A DNA stretch of 64,000 nt from Propionivibrio dicarboxylicus (lineage in GTDB: Bacteria > Pseudomonadota > Gammaproteobacteria > Burkholderiales > Rhodocyclaceae): positions 1 to 64,000 of the forward strand of contig CAMDMZ010000013.1 in the NCBI GenBank assembly GCA_945902805.1, in the 5' to 3' direction. Of this stretch, positions 36,608-45,686 are shown piece after piece. A program made the translations under genes and the position numbers. Within the stretch, counting starts at the first letter, position 1; every line of letters begins with the position of its first letter. Below the pieces are notes generated by a model, which was not told the origin of the DNA, searched no databases, and saw only the letters and a list, made by a program, of their open reading frames with translations.

Positions 36608-37375
36608 ATGATTGACAGCACTATTGCTTTCCTGGCGATAGCCGCGGCGCTGGCGGGTTTTATCGATGCGGTGGCGGGTGGTGGCGGGCTGATTCAGGTG
36701 CCCTCCCTATTTGCGGCATTGCCGGAGGCTAGTCCGGGGATGGTATTTGGCACCAATAAGATTTCAAGTATTTTCGGTACCGGGAACGCCGCCTGGCGGT
36801 ACGCCAGGCGCATTGCTTTGCCCTGGCATGTGGCTTTAGCTGCTGCGCTTGCTGCTTTCGTCTTTTCCTTTCTCGGTGCGGCGGCAGTGGTGTGGCTGCC
36901 GAAAGCCGTGGTACGGCCAATGGTGCTGGTGTTGTTGGTCGCGGTGATTGTGTACACCTTGATCAAGCCAGATTTTGGCAAGATTGCTAGCGAGCAACCG
37001 GACGCGGCCACCGGGCGCCAGCGCGCGTTATGGATGGGAGCAGGGCTCGGTTTCTATGATGGTTTTTTCGGTCCGGGCACGGGCAGTTTCATGATTTTTG
37101 TATTTATCCGCTGGTTTGGGATGGATTTTCTTCATGCGACCAGTGCGGCCAAGGTCGTCAATTTCTCTACCAACGCGGCGGCATTGGCGTATTTCATTCC
37201 AACCGGTAATGTGCTCTGGGTGTTGGGGCTGACGATGGCGGTATGCAATATTCTTGGTGCGCAGCTGGGGTCGCGCATGGCTTTGCGCCATGGTAGCGAG
37301 TTTGTGCGTTGGGTGTTTTTGGCGGTGGCGTCGGTCTTGGCACTGAAATTCGGCTACGACACCGTTATGGCGTGA
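36608..37375 (+). CDS. TSUP-family sulfite/anion permease (TauE/SafE)
   Basis: The 255-residue inner-membrane protein has about eight hydrophobic segments in two related halves. The first half shows AGFIDAVAGGGGLIQVPSLF and GTNKISSIFGTGNAAWRYARR; the second shows GFYDGFFGPGTGSFMIFVFIRWFG and AAKVVNFSTNAAALAYF. These are typical of TauE/SafE/YfcA transporters, thought to export sulfur-containing anions. It lies 14 bp after mnmE and before the Liv-type transporter. The substrate cannot be read from the sequence. Confidence 0.9.
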   Translation: MIDSTIAFLAIAAALAGFIDAVAGGGGLIQVPSLFAALPEASPGMVFGTNKISSIFGTGNAAWRYARRIALPWHVALAAALAAFVFSFLGAAAVVWLPKAVVRPMVLVLLVAVIVYTLIKPDFGKIASEQPDAATGRQRALWMGAGLGFYDGFFGPGTGSFMIFVFIRWFGMDFLHATSAAKVVNFSTNAAALAYFIPTGNVLWVLGLTMAVCNILGAQLGSRMALRHGSEFVRWVFLAVASVLALKFGYDTVMA

Positions 37376-37481
37376 AAAGCAGGGAAGGATGCAATCGAAT
37401 GAGCCACTTTGTTATTGCAAAGGTAATATGTCTGCAGCCCGCAGCTGCGGTAAAAATAATTAATTCTTGAGGAGATCATCG

Positions 37482-38624
37482 ATGAAGCGCAAGTTCATAG
37501 TTGGAGCACTACTGGTTGCTTTTACAACGTTGGCACAGGCCGATATCACGGTTGGCGTGACGCTTTCTGCCACCGGTCCAGCGGCGTCGCTTGGCATTCC
37601 GGAGAAGAATTCGGTGTCACTACTTCCGACGACGATTGCCGGTCAGAAGGTGAATTACATCGTTCTTGACGATGCATCGGACACCACAACGGCTGTCAAG
37701 AACACGCGTAAGCTGATTTCTGAAAACAAGGTTGATGTGGTGATTGGTTCAACCATTACGCCCAATTCGCTGGCGATGGTCGATGTGGTAGCGGAGGCAG
37801 AAACGCCGATGATTTCCATGGCGGCTTCGGCGCGCATCATTGATCCGACCAATCCGAAGACGAAGTGGGTGTTCAAGACGCCACAGAACGATACTCACAT
37901 GTCGACCGCGATCATCGAGCATATGATCAATAGTGGCGTGAAAACCGTGGCCTTTATTGGTTTCAACGATGCCTATGGCGAGGGTTGGTTTCAAGAGTTC
38001 TCCAAGATTGCGGAAGTCCGCAAACTTAAGATTGTTGCCAATGAGCGTTATAGCCGTGCCGACACCTCGGTGACCGGTCAGGTATTGAAGATTGTCGCTG
38101 CCAAACCCGATGCGGTATTGATCGCTGGTGCCGGCACCCCGGCGGCGTTGCCGCAGGTGGCATTGCAGGAGCGCAAGTACGCCGGCAAGTACTATCAGAC
38201 GCATGGCGTGGCCAATAACGATTTCTTGCGGGTTGGTGGCAAGAATGTCGAGGGTACCTTCCTTCCGGCCGGACCGATGCTGGTTGCGGCGCAATTGCCG
38301 AACGACAACCCGGTCAAGAAGTCAGCCCTGGCATACACCCAGAAGTACGAGGCCGCCTACGGCAAAGGCAATGTGGCGACGTTTGGGGGTCACGCCTGGG
38401 ATGCGGGTCTGCTGCTTGAGGCGGCTGTGCCGGCAGCGCTTAAGAAAGGGCAGCCGGGCACCAAGGAATTTCGTGCCGCGCTGCGTGATGGCTTGGAGGG
38501 CGTCAAGGATTTGCCTGGTGCCCATGGTGTTTTCAATATGAGTCCGGGCGATCACCTAGGTTTCGATCAGCGCGCGCGAGTGATGGTGCAGATTCAGAAT
38601 GGTGCCTGGGTGTTGGTTAAGTAA
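37482..38624 (+). CDS. livK: Branched-chain amino acid ABC transporter, substrate-binding protein
   Basis: The start at ATG 37482 follows TTGAGGAG; the longer open frame is rejected. The 380-residue protein has a signal peptide ending at AQA and the Leu/Ile/Val-binding protein fold: VTLSATGPAASLGIPEKNSV, VIGSTITPNSLAMVDV, SMAASARIIDPTNPKTKWVFKTPQND and IGFNDAYGEGWF. It is separated from the permease genes by a hairpin likely to reduce their expression relative to the abundant binding protein. The ligand could be an amino acid, amide or urea-like compound. Confidence 0.9.
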   Translation: MKRKFIVGALLVAFTTLAQADITVGVTLSATGPAASLGIPEKNSVSLLPTTIAGQKVNYIVLDDASDTTTAVKNTRKLISENKVDVVIGSTITPNSLAMVDVVAEAETPMISMAASARIIDPTNPKTKWVFKTPQNDTHMSTAIIEHMINSGVKTVAFIGFNDAYGEGWFQEFSKIAEVRKLKIVANERYSRADTSVTGQVLKIVAAKPDAVLIAGAGTPAALPQVALQERKYAGKYYQTHGVANNDFLRVGGKNVEGTFLPAGPMLVAAQLPNDNPVKKSALAYTQKYEAAYGKGNVATFGGHAWDAGLLLEAAVPAALKKGQPGTKEFRAALRDGLEGVKDLPGAHGVFNMSPGDHLGFDQRARVMVQIQNGAWVLVK

Positions 38625-38654
38625 TAACGTGTAATCAATGAGTTGTGGTAGCGA

Positions 38655-38683
38655 TGGGGCGCCCTGCGGGGCGCTCTTGTTTT
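38655..38683 (+). terminator. Attenuator-type hairpin between livK and livH
   Basis: GCGCCC and GGGCGC (38659-38664 and 38669-38674) form a stem with loop TGCG, followed by TCTTGTTTT. A partial terminator here would leave the binding protein in excess over the membrane components. Confidence 0.7.
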
Positions 38684-38699
38684 GAGTTGAGGGGTTTCC

Positions 38700-39737
38700 A
38701 TGGATTTACAGATTGCGCTCCTGCTGGGGCAAGATGGCATTACTAACGGGGCAATCTACGCCCTCTTGTCGCTGGCGTTGGTCCTGGTTTTTGCGGTAAC
38801 GCGGGTCATTTTTATTCCGCAGGGTGAATTCGTGGCTTTCGGAGCGCTGACATTGGCCAGCTTCCAGGCCGGCAAGACGCCGGGTACGCTGTGGTTGTTG
38901 CTGGGGGCCGGCTTTGTGGTCGCGATAGTGGATTTGGTGGTTGCCTGGCGGCGGCGGAAATGGCGACGGGTTCCGGCAATCCTCGGCTGGAACCTCGTCT
39001 ATCCAGCCTTGATGGCTGGGTTGATATTGTCGATTGAACCCTCCAAGTGGCCGCTATTGGCGCAAATCAGTCTGGCTTTGGCGTTGGTCGTTCCACTGGG
39101 GCCGATGATGTATCGACTGGCGTTTCAGCCGTTGGCGGAAGCGCCTGTCTTGGTCTTGCTGATTGTGTCGGTTGCGGTTCATTTGGTGTTGGTCGGTCTG
39201 GGCCTGGTGTTTTTTGGGGCGGAGGGTTCGCGCGCCGCATCGTTTTCTGATGTCAGCCTGGATATTGGCGAGTTCAGCATTACCGGACAGACGTTGGCGG
39301 TGGTGTTGACCAGTGGTGTGTTGATTGTGGTGTTGTATCAATTCTTTGGTCGCTCGCTTTACGGTAAGGCGTTGCGGGCGACCGCCATTAACCGTACGGG
39401 GGCTAGGTTGATGGGCATCTCGACGGTCATGGCTGGCAAGCTCTCGTTCTTATTGGCGGCGGGTATTGGTGCCTTGTCAGGCATCCTGATCGCTCCGATC
39501 ACCACGGTGTATTACGACACGGGGTTTCTAATTGGGCTGAAGGGCTTTGTCGGGGCGATTATCGGTGGCCTGGCGAGTTATCCGGTGGCGGCAGTGGGGG
39601 CCGTGGCGGTGGGGTTGTTGGAGTCGTATTCCTCGTTCTATGCGTCTGCATTCAAAGAGGTGATTGTGTTCACTCTGATTATTCCAATGCTGCTGTGGCG
39701 GTCGTTGACGACACGTCATGTCGAAGAGGAGTCCTGA
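38700..39737 (+). CDS. livH: Branched-chain amino acid ABC transporter permease LivH
   Basis: The 345-residue permease has eight or more membrane segments and the LivH signature near the N-terminus ([39 protein letters not shown]) and in the cytoplasmic loop ([22 protein letters not shown]). [31 protein letters not shown] is the conserved later segment. A short polar insert (RRRKWRRVP) lies after the third helix. It is followed two bases after its stop by livM-livG. Confidence 0.92.
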   Translation: MDLQIALLLGQDGITNGAIYALLSLALVLVFAVTRVIFIPQGEFVAFGALTLASFQAGKTPGTLWLLLGAGFVVAIVDLVVAWRRRKWRRVPAILGWNLVYPALMAGLILSIEPSKWPLLAQISLALALVVPLGPMMYRLAFQPLAEAPVLVLLIVSVAVHLVLVGLGLVFFGAEGSRAASFSDVSLDIGEFSITGQTLAVVLTSGVLIVVLYQFFGRSLYGKALRATAINRTGARLMGISTVMAGKLSFLLAAGIGALSGILIAPITTVYYDTGFLIGLKGFVGAIIGGLASYPVAAVGAVAVGLLESYSSFYASAFKEVIVFTLIIPMLLWRSLTTRHVEEES

Positions 39738-39739
39738 TC

Positions 39740-41500
39740 ATGACGCCGCGACGAGTTCTAGCGCTGTTTCTCTGCCTGGTGGCTTTGGCACCTTTGGTGT
39801 TGTCTGAGTTCTATGTCACGCTATTGAATTACATTGGTTTGTCGGCGTTAGTGGCGCTGGGCTTGGTTTTGCTGACGGGGGTCGGTGGACTGACGTCATT
39901 CGGGCAAGCGGCTTTCGTTGGTCTGGGAGCCTATACGTCGGCCTATCTAGCTACAGTGTTCGCGTTGTCACCGTGGCTAACGCTTGCTGCTGGGATGGTA
40001 GTGACGGCTGTAGTGGCCTTGTTGTTGGGTTGGATGACGTTGCGTCTTTCAGGGCACTATTTGCCGCTGGGTACGATAGCGTGGGGTATCAGCCTCTATT
40101 TTCTTTTTGGGAATCTGGAGTTCCTGGGTGGGCATACCGGGCTGGGTGGGATTCCGGTAGTGTCGCTGTTAGGTTTCGAGTTGAAGGATGGGCGTGACTT
40201 TTACTTCCTGATTTGGGTTGTCTTGCTAGGGGCGGTGTGGCTGACGCAAAACTTGTTGGACTCGCGCGAGGGGAGGGCGATTCGTGCGCTTAAAGGGGGG
40301 GTGTTGATGGCTGAGGCAATGGGCGTCGACACAGCACGCTCAAAGATTGTGATTTTTCTGATTGCAGCCTTGTTCGCTAGTGTTTCCGGTTGGCTCTATG
40401 TGCACTTGCAGCGCTTCGTTAATCCGACGCCGTTTGGTTTGCATATTGGTATCGAGTACTTGTTTATGGCGGTGGTGGGTGGTGCGGCGAGTGTTTGGGG
40501 AGCGGTGGTTGGTGCGGGCGTGATTACGGTACTGAAGCAGTGGTTACAGGATCTTTTGCCGCAGTTGTTTGGTGCCTCCGGGAATTTCGAAGTCATTGTT
40601 TTTGGAGTTTTGATGGTGGTGGTGTTGCAGCGCGCGCGGGAGGGACTGTGGCCGATGTTGTCGCAGTGGATGCCTGTGCATAGCTCACGGCGGCAAGTGC
40701 CCATTGCCGATTTCCTGAACAAGCAATGTTCGTTTGGGGGAAGCGAATTGATTCTCGAGGTAAGGGATGTCACAAAGCGCTTTGGTGGTCTTATGGCGAA
40801 TAACCAGATGAGCCTCAGTGTTCGTGCGGGCGAGGTGATGGCCTTGATAGGCCCAAATGGTGCCGGGAAGTCGACGATGTTTAATTGCATCTCTGGGGTT
40901 GATGGTCCGACATCGGGGGATGTGTTCTTCCGGGGTGTATCTATTGTTGGATTGGATGCGCGGCGAATTGCGCGACGGGGGATGAGTCGAACCTTCCAGC
41001 ATGTCCGACTTTTGCCGGCGATGACTGTGATTGAGAATGTGGCGATTGGGGCGCATCTACGTGGTCATCGTGGTATCACAGCGTCCATGTTGCATTTAGA
41101 GCGAGCTGAGGAAAACAGTTTGCTTGCAGAAGCAGCGCGACAGGTGGAGCGCGTGGGTCTTAAGGACTTCATGTTTGAGGCTGCGGGCAGCCTTGCACTG
41201 GGTCAGCAGCGTTTGCTCGAGGTCGCGCGTGCCCTGGCGTCCAATCCTTGTTTGCTCTTGTTGGACGAGCCGGCAGCCGGCTTGCGTTATCTTGAAAAGC
41301 AAGCCTTGGCAGAATTGTTGCGGCGATTACGGGATGATGGGATGGCCATTCTTTTGGTTGAGCATGATATGGATTTCGTCATGGGACTGGCAGATCGAGT
41401 GGTAGTAATGGAGTTTGGCGAGAAGATCGCAGAGGGCTTGCCGGAGGAGGTGCAAAGGAATCCGGCGGTACTACAGGCGTATTTGGGTGGGGTGGCGTGA
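39740..41500 (+). CDS. Fused LivM permease and LivG ATPase
   Basis: The chosen start is ATG 39740. Residues 1 to about 320 form a LivM permease (YIGLSALVALGLVLLTGVGGLTSFGQAAFVGLGAYTSAY; GWLYVHLQRFVNPTPFGLHIGIEYLFM). After a short linker, residues about 340-586 form a LivG-type ATPase: GPNGAGKSTMFN (Walker A), LALGQQRLLEVARALASNP (signature), LLLDEPAAGL (Walker B) and LLVEHDMDFVM (H loop). Fusion of these two subunits fixes their 1:1 ratio. The stop overlaps the livF start by one base. Confidence 0.92.
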   Translation: MTPRRVLALFLCLVALAPLVLSEFYVTLLNYIGLSALVALGLVLLTGVGGLTSFGQAAFVGLGAYTSAYLATVFALSPWLTLAAGMVVTAVVALLLGWMTLRLSGHYLPLGTIAWGISLYFLFGNLEFLGGHTGLGGIPVVSLLGFELKDGRDFYFLIWVVLLGAVWLTQNLLDSREGRAIRALKGGVLMAEAMGVDTARSKIVIFLIAALFASVSGWLYVHLQRFVNPTPFGLHIGIEYLFMAVVGGAASVWGAVVGAGVITVLKQWLQDLLPQLFGASGNFEVIVFGVLMVVVLQRAREGLWPMLSQWMPVHSSRRQVPIADFLNKQCSFGGSELILEVRDVTKRFGGLMANNQMSLSVRAGEVMALIGPNGAGKSTMFNCISGVDGPTSGDVFFRGVSIVGLDARRIARRGMSRTFQHVRLLPAMTVIENVAIGAHLRGHRGITASMLHLERAEENSLLAEAARQVERVGLKDFMFEAAGSLALGQQRLLEVARALASNPCLLLLDEPAAGLRYLEKQALAELLRRLRDDGMAILLVEHDMDFVMGLADRVVVMEFGEKIAEGLPEEVQRNPAVLQAYLGGVA

Positions 41501-42240
41501 TGGGCGCGGTTGAGCCGATATTGGTGGTTGAGGATTTATGTGTCGGATACGGTAAGGTCGAGGCGTTGCATCACGTAGGGATCGTGGTGGAACCAGGGCA
41601 GATCGTTACGGTGATCGGTCCCAATGGGGCAGGGAAAACGACGATGTTGGCGACCGTCATGGGTTTATTGTCGCGGTCGCGGGGAACGGTCCGGTTCCTT
41701 GGAGAGAATCTGAAGGACTATGCGGTTGAAGAGATGGTCGCGCGGGGTATGAATCTTGTCCCTGAGTCCCGCGCGTTGTTCGGCGAAATGTCGGTTGAGG
41801 AGAATCTTCAACTAGGTGCTTTTATGCGCCATCGATTGGGGCATAGGGATCATTTGGAGACTATGGCTTGGGTGTTTGAGATTTTTCCTCGTCTTAAGGA
41901 AAGGCGCGATCAATTGGCGTTCACTCTGTCAGGTGGGGAGCGGCAGATGCTCGCTGTTGGGCGAGCGCTTATGGCTAAACCGAAACTACTGATGCTGGAT
42001 GAGCCAAGTCTTGGGCTCGCGCCACTTATTGTGCGGGAGATATTTCGGGTCATCGCTGATCTTAAGCAGACCGGTGTTGCGATTTTGTTGGTTGAGCAGA
42101 ATGCGCGGGCGGCGCTTCAGGTGGCGGATTACGGGTATGTGCTTGAGACTGGTGAAGTCTCGTTGGCGGGTCCGGCGCGGGAATTGATTGATGATCCGAG
42201 GGTGATTGAGAGTTATCTTGGGCTTGGTGGGAAGCATTAG
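41500..42240 (+). CDS. livF: Branched-chain amino acid ABC transporter ATPase LivF
   Basis: The 246-residue ATPase has GPNGAGKTTMLATVMGLL (Walker A), FTLSGGERQMLAVGRALMAKP (signature), LLMLDEPSLGLAP (Walker B) and LLVEQNARAAL (H loop). ATG 41500 overlaps the preceding TGA (TGATG); a GTG three bases earlier is possible. It pairs with the LivG half of the previous protein as the nucleotide-binding heterodimer. Confidence 0.93.
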   Translation: MGAVEPILVVEDLCVGYGKVEALHHVGIVVEPGQIVTVIGPNGAGKTTMLATVMGLLSRSRGTVRFLGENLKDYAVEEMVARGMNLVPESRALFGEMSVEENLQLGAFMRHRLGHRDHLETMAWVFEIFPRLKERRDQLAFTLSGGERQMLAVGRALMAKPKLLMLDEPSLGLAPLIVREIFRVIADLKQTGVAILLVEQNARAALQVADYGYVLETGEVSLAGPARELIDDPRVIESYLGLGGKH

Positions 42241-42244
42241 GTGG

Positions 42245-42260
42245 TGTTTCACGTGAAACG
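42245..42260. promoter_or_regulatory. parS: parS centromere site 1
   Basis: TGTTTCACGTGAAACG matches the near-universal ParB-binding palindrome TGTTTCACGTGAAACA with one change at the edge. It lies just after livF, 2.6 kb upstream of parA-parB and within about 11 kb of the origin. Confidence 0.93.
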
Positions 42261-42279
42261 ATGTTGCCAATCAAATCAT

Positions 42280-42295
42280 CGTTTCACGTGAAACA
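42280..42295. promoter_or_regulatory. parS: parS centromere site 2
   Basis: CGTTTCACGTGAAACA is the mirror image of site 1. Together with the flanking GATG/CATC the two form a perfect 19-bp inverted repeat (42245-42263 and 42277-42295) around a 13-bp centre, so ParB dimers would load on both arms. Confidence 0.93.
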
Positions 42296-42368
42296 CTAAT
42301 TCACTGACGTTTTTGTTTCGAGGATGAGGGGCGTATGATTGCGCCTCTTTTCATTGGATGTTCGCACT

Positions 42369-44246
42369 TTGATATATCCCACGCGCTTTGATGTGATTGT
42401 GATCGGGGGTGGCCATGCGGGCACCGAGGCTGCGCTAGCGGCTGCTCGTTCGGGGGCGCAAACATTGCTTCTGACTCATAACATCGAGACGTTGGGTGCA
42501 ATGTCTTGCAATCCCTCCATTGGGGGCATTGGCAAAGGCCATCTGGTTAAAGAAGTTGATGCTATGGGTGGTGCCATGGCTTCGGCGGCGGACGAGGCGG
42601 GAATTCAGTTTCGTATTCTTAATGCCTCAAAGGGTCCGGCGGTGCGGGCTACGCGTGCCCAGGCAGATCGCCAACTCTACAAAGCGGCTATTCGTGGCCG
42701 GCTCGAAAACCAACCGAATCTAACGCTCTTTCAGCAGGCGGTGGATGATCTGACTTTGATTGGTGATCGCGTAAGCGGCGTTGTCACGCAGCTCGGTATC
42801 CGGTTTGAAGCGCCCACCGTTGTATTGACTGCGGGGACGTTCTTGAATGGCTTGGTGCATGTCGGTCTGGCCAGCTATCGAGCAGGGCGCTTTGGCGATA
42901 CGGCGGCAGTTTCCTTGGCCGAGCGTTTGCGCGAGTTGGCGCTCCCGGTAGGACGATTAAAAACGGGCACGCCGCCTAGATTGGATGGCCGAACCATTGA
43001 TCTCTCCGTATTGCAGCGTCAACCAGGTGATACGCCGACACCGGTCTTTTCATTCCTCGGGGATACGAGTCAGCATCCGCAGCAGGTGCCATGTTGGATC
43101 ACGCATACCAACGAGCGCACTCATGACATCATCCGTGGCGGGCTTGATCGATCGCCCATGTTCACCGGCGTCATTGAAGGGGTTGGGCCGCGTTACTGCC
43201 CATCGATCGAAGACAAAATTCACCGTTTTGCCGGCAAAGATTCACACCAGGTATTTCTTGAACCTGAGGGTCTCACAACGCACGAGATCTACCCTCAGGG
43301 CGTCTCCACGTCGCTACCGTTTGATATTCAGCTTGCTCTTGTGCGGTCGATGCGCGGCTTGGAGAATGTTCACATTACCCGTCCAGGCTATGCGATCGAG
43401 TACGACTACTTTGATCCGAGAAATCTGAAGGCGAGCCTCGAAACCAAGTCCATTGGGGGCCTCTTCTTCGCCGGACAAATCAATGGCACCACGGGTTATG
43501 AAGAGGCGGCCGCGCAGGGCTTGCTCGCTGGTTTGAATGCCGCTCTATTGGCCCGCAATCAGGAGGCATGGTCGCCGCGCCGCGATCAAGCCTATTTGGG
43601 TGTGCTTGTTGATGATCTGATCACCCGTGGTGTTTCGGAGCCCTATCGAATGTTTACCAGTCGCGCCGAGTACCGTTTGAGCTTGCGCGAAGATAACGCA
43701 GATCAGCGCTTGACCGAGACTGGGCGAGAGTATGGTTTGGTTGATGATCGGCGTTGGGACGCCTTTAACCGGAAACGTGATGCGGTAGCCGCTGAGGCAG
43801 GGCGCCTGAAGTCGACCTGGGTGAATCCCCGCCTAATTCCTGACGAGGAGGCGACGCGTGTTCTAGGCAAGCCCATGGAGCGCGAATATCGATTGTTTGA
43901 TTTGTTGCGTCGCCCCGAAGTCGATTATTCGAGTTTGATGAGTTTTCCGGGTGTTGGAGATCCAATCACCGAGCGCGCCGTAATTGAGCAAGTCGAGATC
44001 GAGGCCAAATATCAGGGCTATATCGAGCGCCAGCAGGAAGATGTCGAGAGGAGTCTTGCTCACGAAGAGCTCGCGTTACCGCTTGATATGGATTACGCAC
44101 AGGTCCACGGTTTGAGTATTGAGGTCCGGCAGAAACTCGCTCAGGCTCGCCCACAGACGCTAGGTCAGGCGTCACGGGTACAAGGCGTGACGCCGGCAGC
44201 AATTTCTCTTTTGCTCGTACATATCAAGCGTCGCAAAGTCGCCTGA
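42369..44246 (+). CDS. mnmG: tRNA U34 carboxymethylaminomethyl synthase MnmG (GidA)
   Basis: The 625-residue protein starts at TTG 42369 ([26 protein letters not shown]), the position expected from the family; no ATG is available, and a TTG at 42339 would add ten residues. FAD-binding motifs include [15 protein letters not shown] and [50 protein letters not shown] is the MnmG signature. It partners MnmE. It begins the mnmG-rsmG-parA-parB run, with three bases to rsmG. Confidence 0.96.
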   Translation: MIYPTRFDVIVIGGGHAGTEAALAAARSGAQTLLLTHNIETLGAMSCNPSIGGIGKGHLVKEVDAMGGAMASAADEAGIQFRILNASKGPAVRATRAQADRQLYKAAIRGRLENQPNLTLFQQAVDDLTLIGDRVSGVVTQLGIRFEAPTVVLTAGTFLNGLVHVGLASYRAGRFGDTAAVSLAERLRELALPVGRLKTGTPPRLDGRTIDLSVLQRQPGDTPTPVFSFLGDTSQHPQQVPCWITHTNERTHDIIRGGLDRSPMFTGVIEGVGPRYCPSIEDKIHRFAGKDSHQVFLEPEGLTTHEIYPQGVSTSLPFDIQLALVRSMRGLENVHITRPGYAIEYDYFDPRNLKASLETKSIGGLFFAGQINGTTGYEEAAAQGLLAGLNAALLARNQEAWSPRRDQAYLGVLVDDLITRGVSEPYRMFTSRAEYRLSLREDNADQRLTETGREYGLVDDRRWDAFNRKRDAVAAEAGRLKSTWVNPRLIPDEEATRVLGKPMEREYRLFDLLRRPEVDYSSLMSFPGVGDPITERAVIEQVEIEAKYQGYIERQQEDVERSLAHEELALPLDMDYAQVHGLSIEVRQKLAQARPQTLGQASRVQGVTPAAISLLLVHIKRRKVA

Positions 44247-44249
44247 GCG

Positions 44250-44906
44250 ATGACTCTTGGTCTGACTGCTTCATTGGACGCGGGTCTTGCCGCTCTTGCT
44301 CTGGATTTGTCCAGCGAGCAGCGAGGACGCCTGCTTGATTTCATCAGCTTGTTGCAGAAGTGGAATCGCACCTACAATCTCACCGCTATCCGCGAACCGG
44401 AAGCGATGCTTAGCCATCATGTGCTCGATTCGCTGGCGGTGTTGCCACTTTTAAAGAAGTCGGCGCTGGCGAGACGGCGCACGGAACCATGGCGCCTGAC
44501 CGATGTGGGTAGTGGAGCGGGGCTGCCGGGAATTGTTCTCGCTATCGCGCAACCGGACTGGTTGATACGCTCGATCGATACCGTGGACAAGAAGGCAGCA
44601 TTTCAGCGGCAGGTGGTCATCGAATTGGGCTTGCCAAATGTTGAGGTCGTTAGTGGTCGGGTCGAGAACTTGCCGTCGGCCAGTACGGATGCCGTGATCT
44701 CGCGCGCCTTCGCCGAGCTCGTCGATTTTGTCGCCCTGGCTGGGCATCTCATTGTGCCCGGCGGCAGCCTGTTCGCCATGAAGGGTGTTTTGCCGGAGCA
44801 CGAAATTACTCGTCTGCCACCGGATTGGAGCGCCAAATTGGTCGTGCCGATTGAAGTGCCGGGGCTAGATGCGCAGCGTCATATGATTGTTTTGGAGAAG
44901 ATGTAA
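44250..44906 (+). CDS. rsmG: 16S rRNA G527 N7-methyltransferase RsmG (GidB)
   Basis: The 218-residue SAM-dependent methyltransferase has KWNRTYNLTAIREPEAMLSHHVLDSLAVLP, the SAM motif LTDVGSGAGLPGIVLAIAQP and SRAFAELVDFVALAGHLIVPGG. Compared with other RsmG proteins, about ten extra residues (around KKSALARRRTEPW) precede the SAM motif, and they are encoded by motif copy 7. The gene lies between mnmG and parA with 3-bp gaps. Confidence 0.95.
   Translation: MTLGLTASLDAGLAALALDLSSEQRGRLLDFISLLQKWNRTYNLTAIREPEAMLSHHVLDSLAVLPLLKKSALARRRTEPWRLTDVGSGAGLPGIVLAIAQPDWLIRSIDTVDKKAAFQRQVVIELGLPNVEVVSGRVENLPSASTDAVISRAFAELVDFVALAGHLIVPGGSLFAMKGVLPEHEITRLPPDWSAKLVVPIEVPGLDAQRHMIVLEKM
44453..44484 (+). repeat. 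Dispersed AAAGTCGG motif, copy 7 (inside rsmG)
   Basis: The core at 44456-44471 has one mismatch (GAAG for AAAG) and the full GAGACGGCGC tail. It is sense to rsmG and coincides with extra residues before the SAM-binding strand. Confidence 0.75.
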
Positions 44907-44909
44907 CTC

Positions 44910-45686
44910 ATGCATATATTTGCCATAGCCAATCAGAAGGGCGGCGTCGGCAAGACTACTACCGCCGTGAACCTGGCGGCCGCCTTGGCCGCGAATGGTC
45001 AGCGTACCTTGCTAGTTGACCTCGATCCGCAGGGCAATGCCACCATGGGGGCTGGTGTCGATAAGCGATCGCTGGCCCGTTCGGTGTATCACGTCCTGCT
45101 CGAATTGGCGACCCTCGCCGATGCACGCGCTACATCCCCGTCGGGCAAATTTGATGTTTTGCCGGCAAACCGTGATCTGGCTGGTGCCGAGGTTGAGATG
45201 GTCGATCTTGATCGTCGCGACATGCGCTTGAAAGCCGCGCTCGCCGCACACAGTGGGGAATATGACTTCGTTCTCATTGATTGTCCGCCCTCGTTGTCGA
45301 TGCTGACACTCAATGGCCTCTGCGCAGCGCATGGCGTCATTATTCCGATGCAGTGCGAGTACTACGCACTGGAAGGGTTGTCGGATCTCGTGAACACCAT
45401 CAAGAAAGTGCATGCCAACCTAAATCGCGATCTCAAGATCATTGGTTTGCTGCGGGTAATGTTCGATCCGCGCAGTACTTTGTCGCGACAGGTATCCGAT
45501 CAGCTCGAACAGCATTTTGGCGACAAAGTATTCAAGACTCTCGTCCCACGCAATGTGCGTTTGGCAGAGGCGCCAAGCTATGGCGTGCCCGGCGTCTTGT
45601 TTGATAAGAATGCCAAAGGTGCGCAGGCCTATCTTGCTTTTGCTGTCGAGATGGTACAGCGCGTCAAAGAATGGGAAAAACTCTGA
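44910..45686 (+). CDS. parA: Chromosome partitioning ATPase ParA (Soj)
   Basis: The 258-residue protein has the deviant Walker A box NQKGGVGKTTTAVNLAAALA, the LLVDLDPQGNATMG motif and DFVLIDCPPSLSMLTLNGL. It is a chromosomal ParA without an N-terminal regulatory domain. It drives segregation of the ParB-parS complex formed at the two sites at 42.2 kb. The stop overlaps the parB start (TGATG). Confidence 0.97.
   Translation: MHIFAIANQKGGVGKTTTAVNLAAALAANGQRTLLVDLDPQGNATMGAGVDKRSLARSVYHVLLELATLADARATSPSGKFDVLPANRDLAGAEVEMVDLDRRDMRLKAALAAHSGEYDFVLIDCPPSLSMLTLNGLCAAHGVIIPMQCEYYALEGLSDLVNTIKKVHANLNRDLKIIGLLRVMFDPRSTLSRQVSDQLEQHFGDKVFKTLVPRNVRLAEAPSYGVPGVLFDKNAKGAQAYLAFAVEMVQRVKEWEKL

Noticed and set aside
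42339-42368. Ten-residue extension of mnmG from TTG 42339
   Set aside because: Family proteins begin at the IYPTRFDV segment, which fits TTG 42369.
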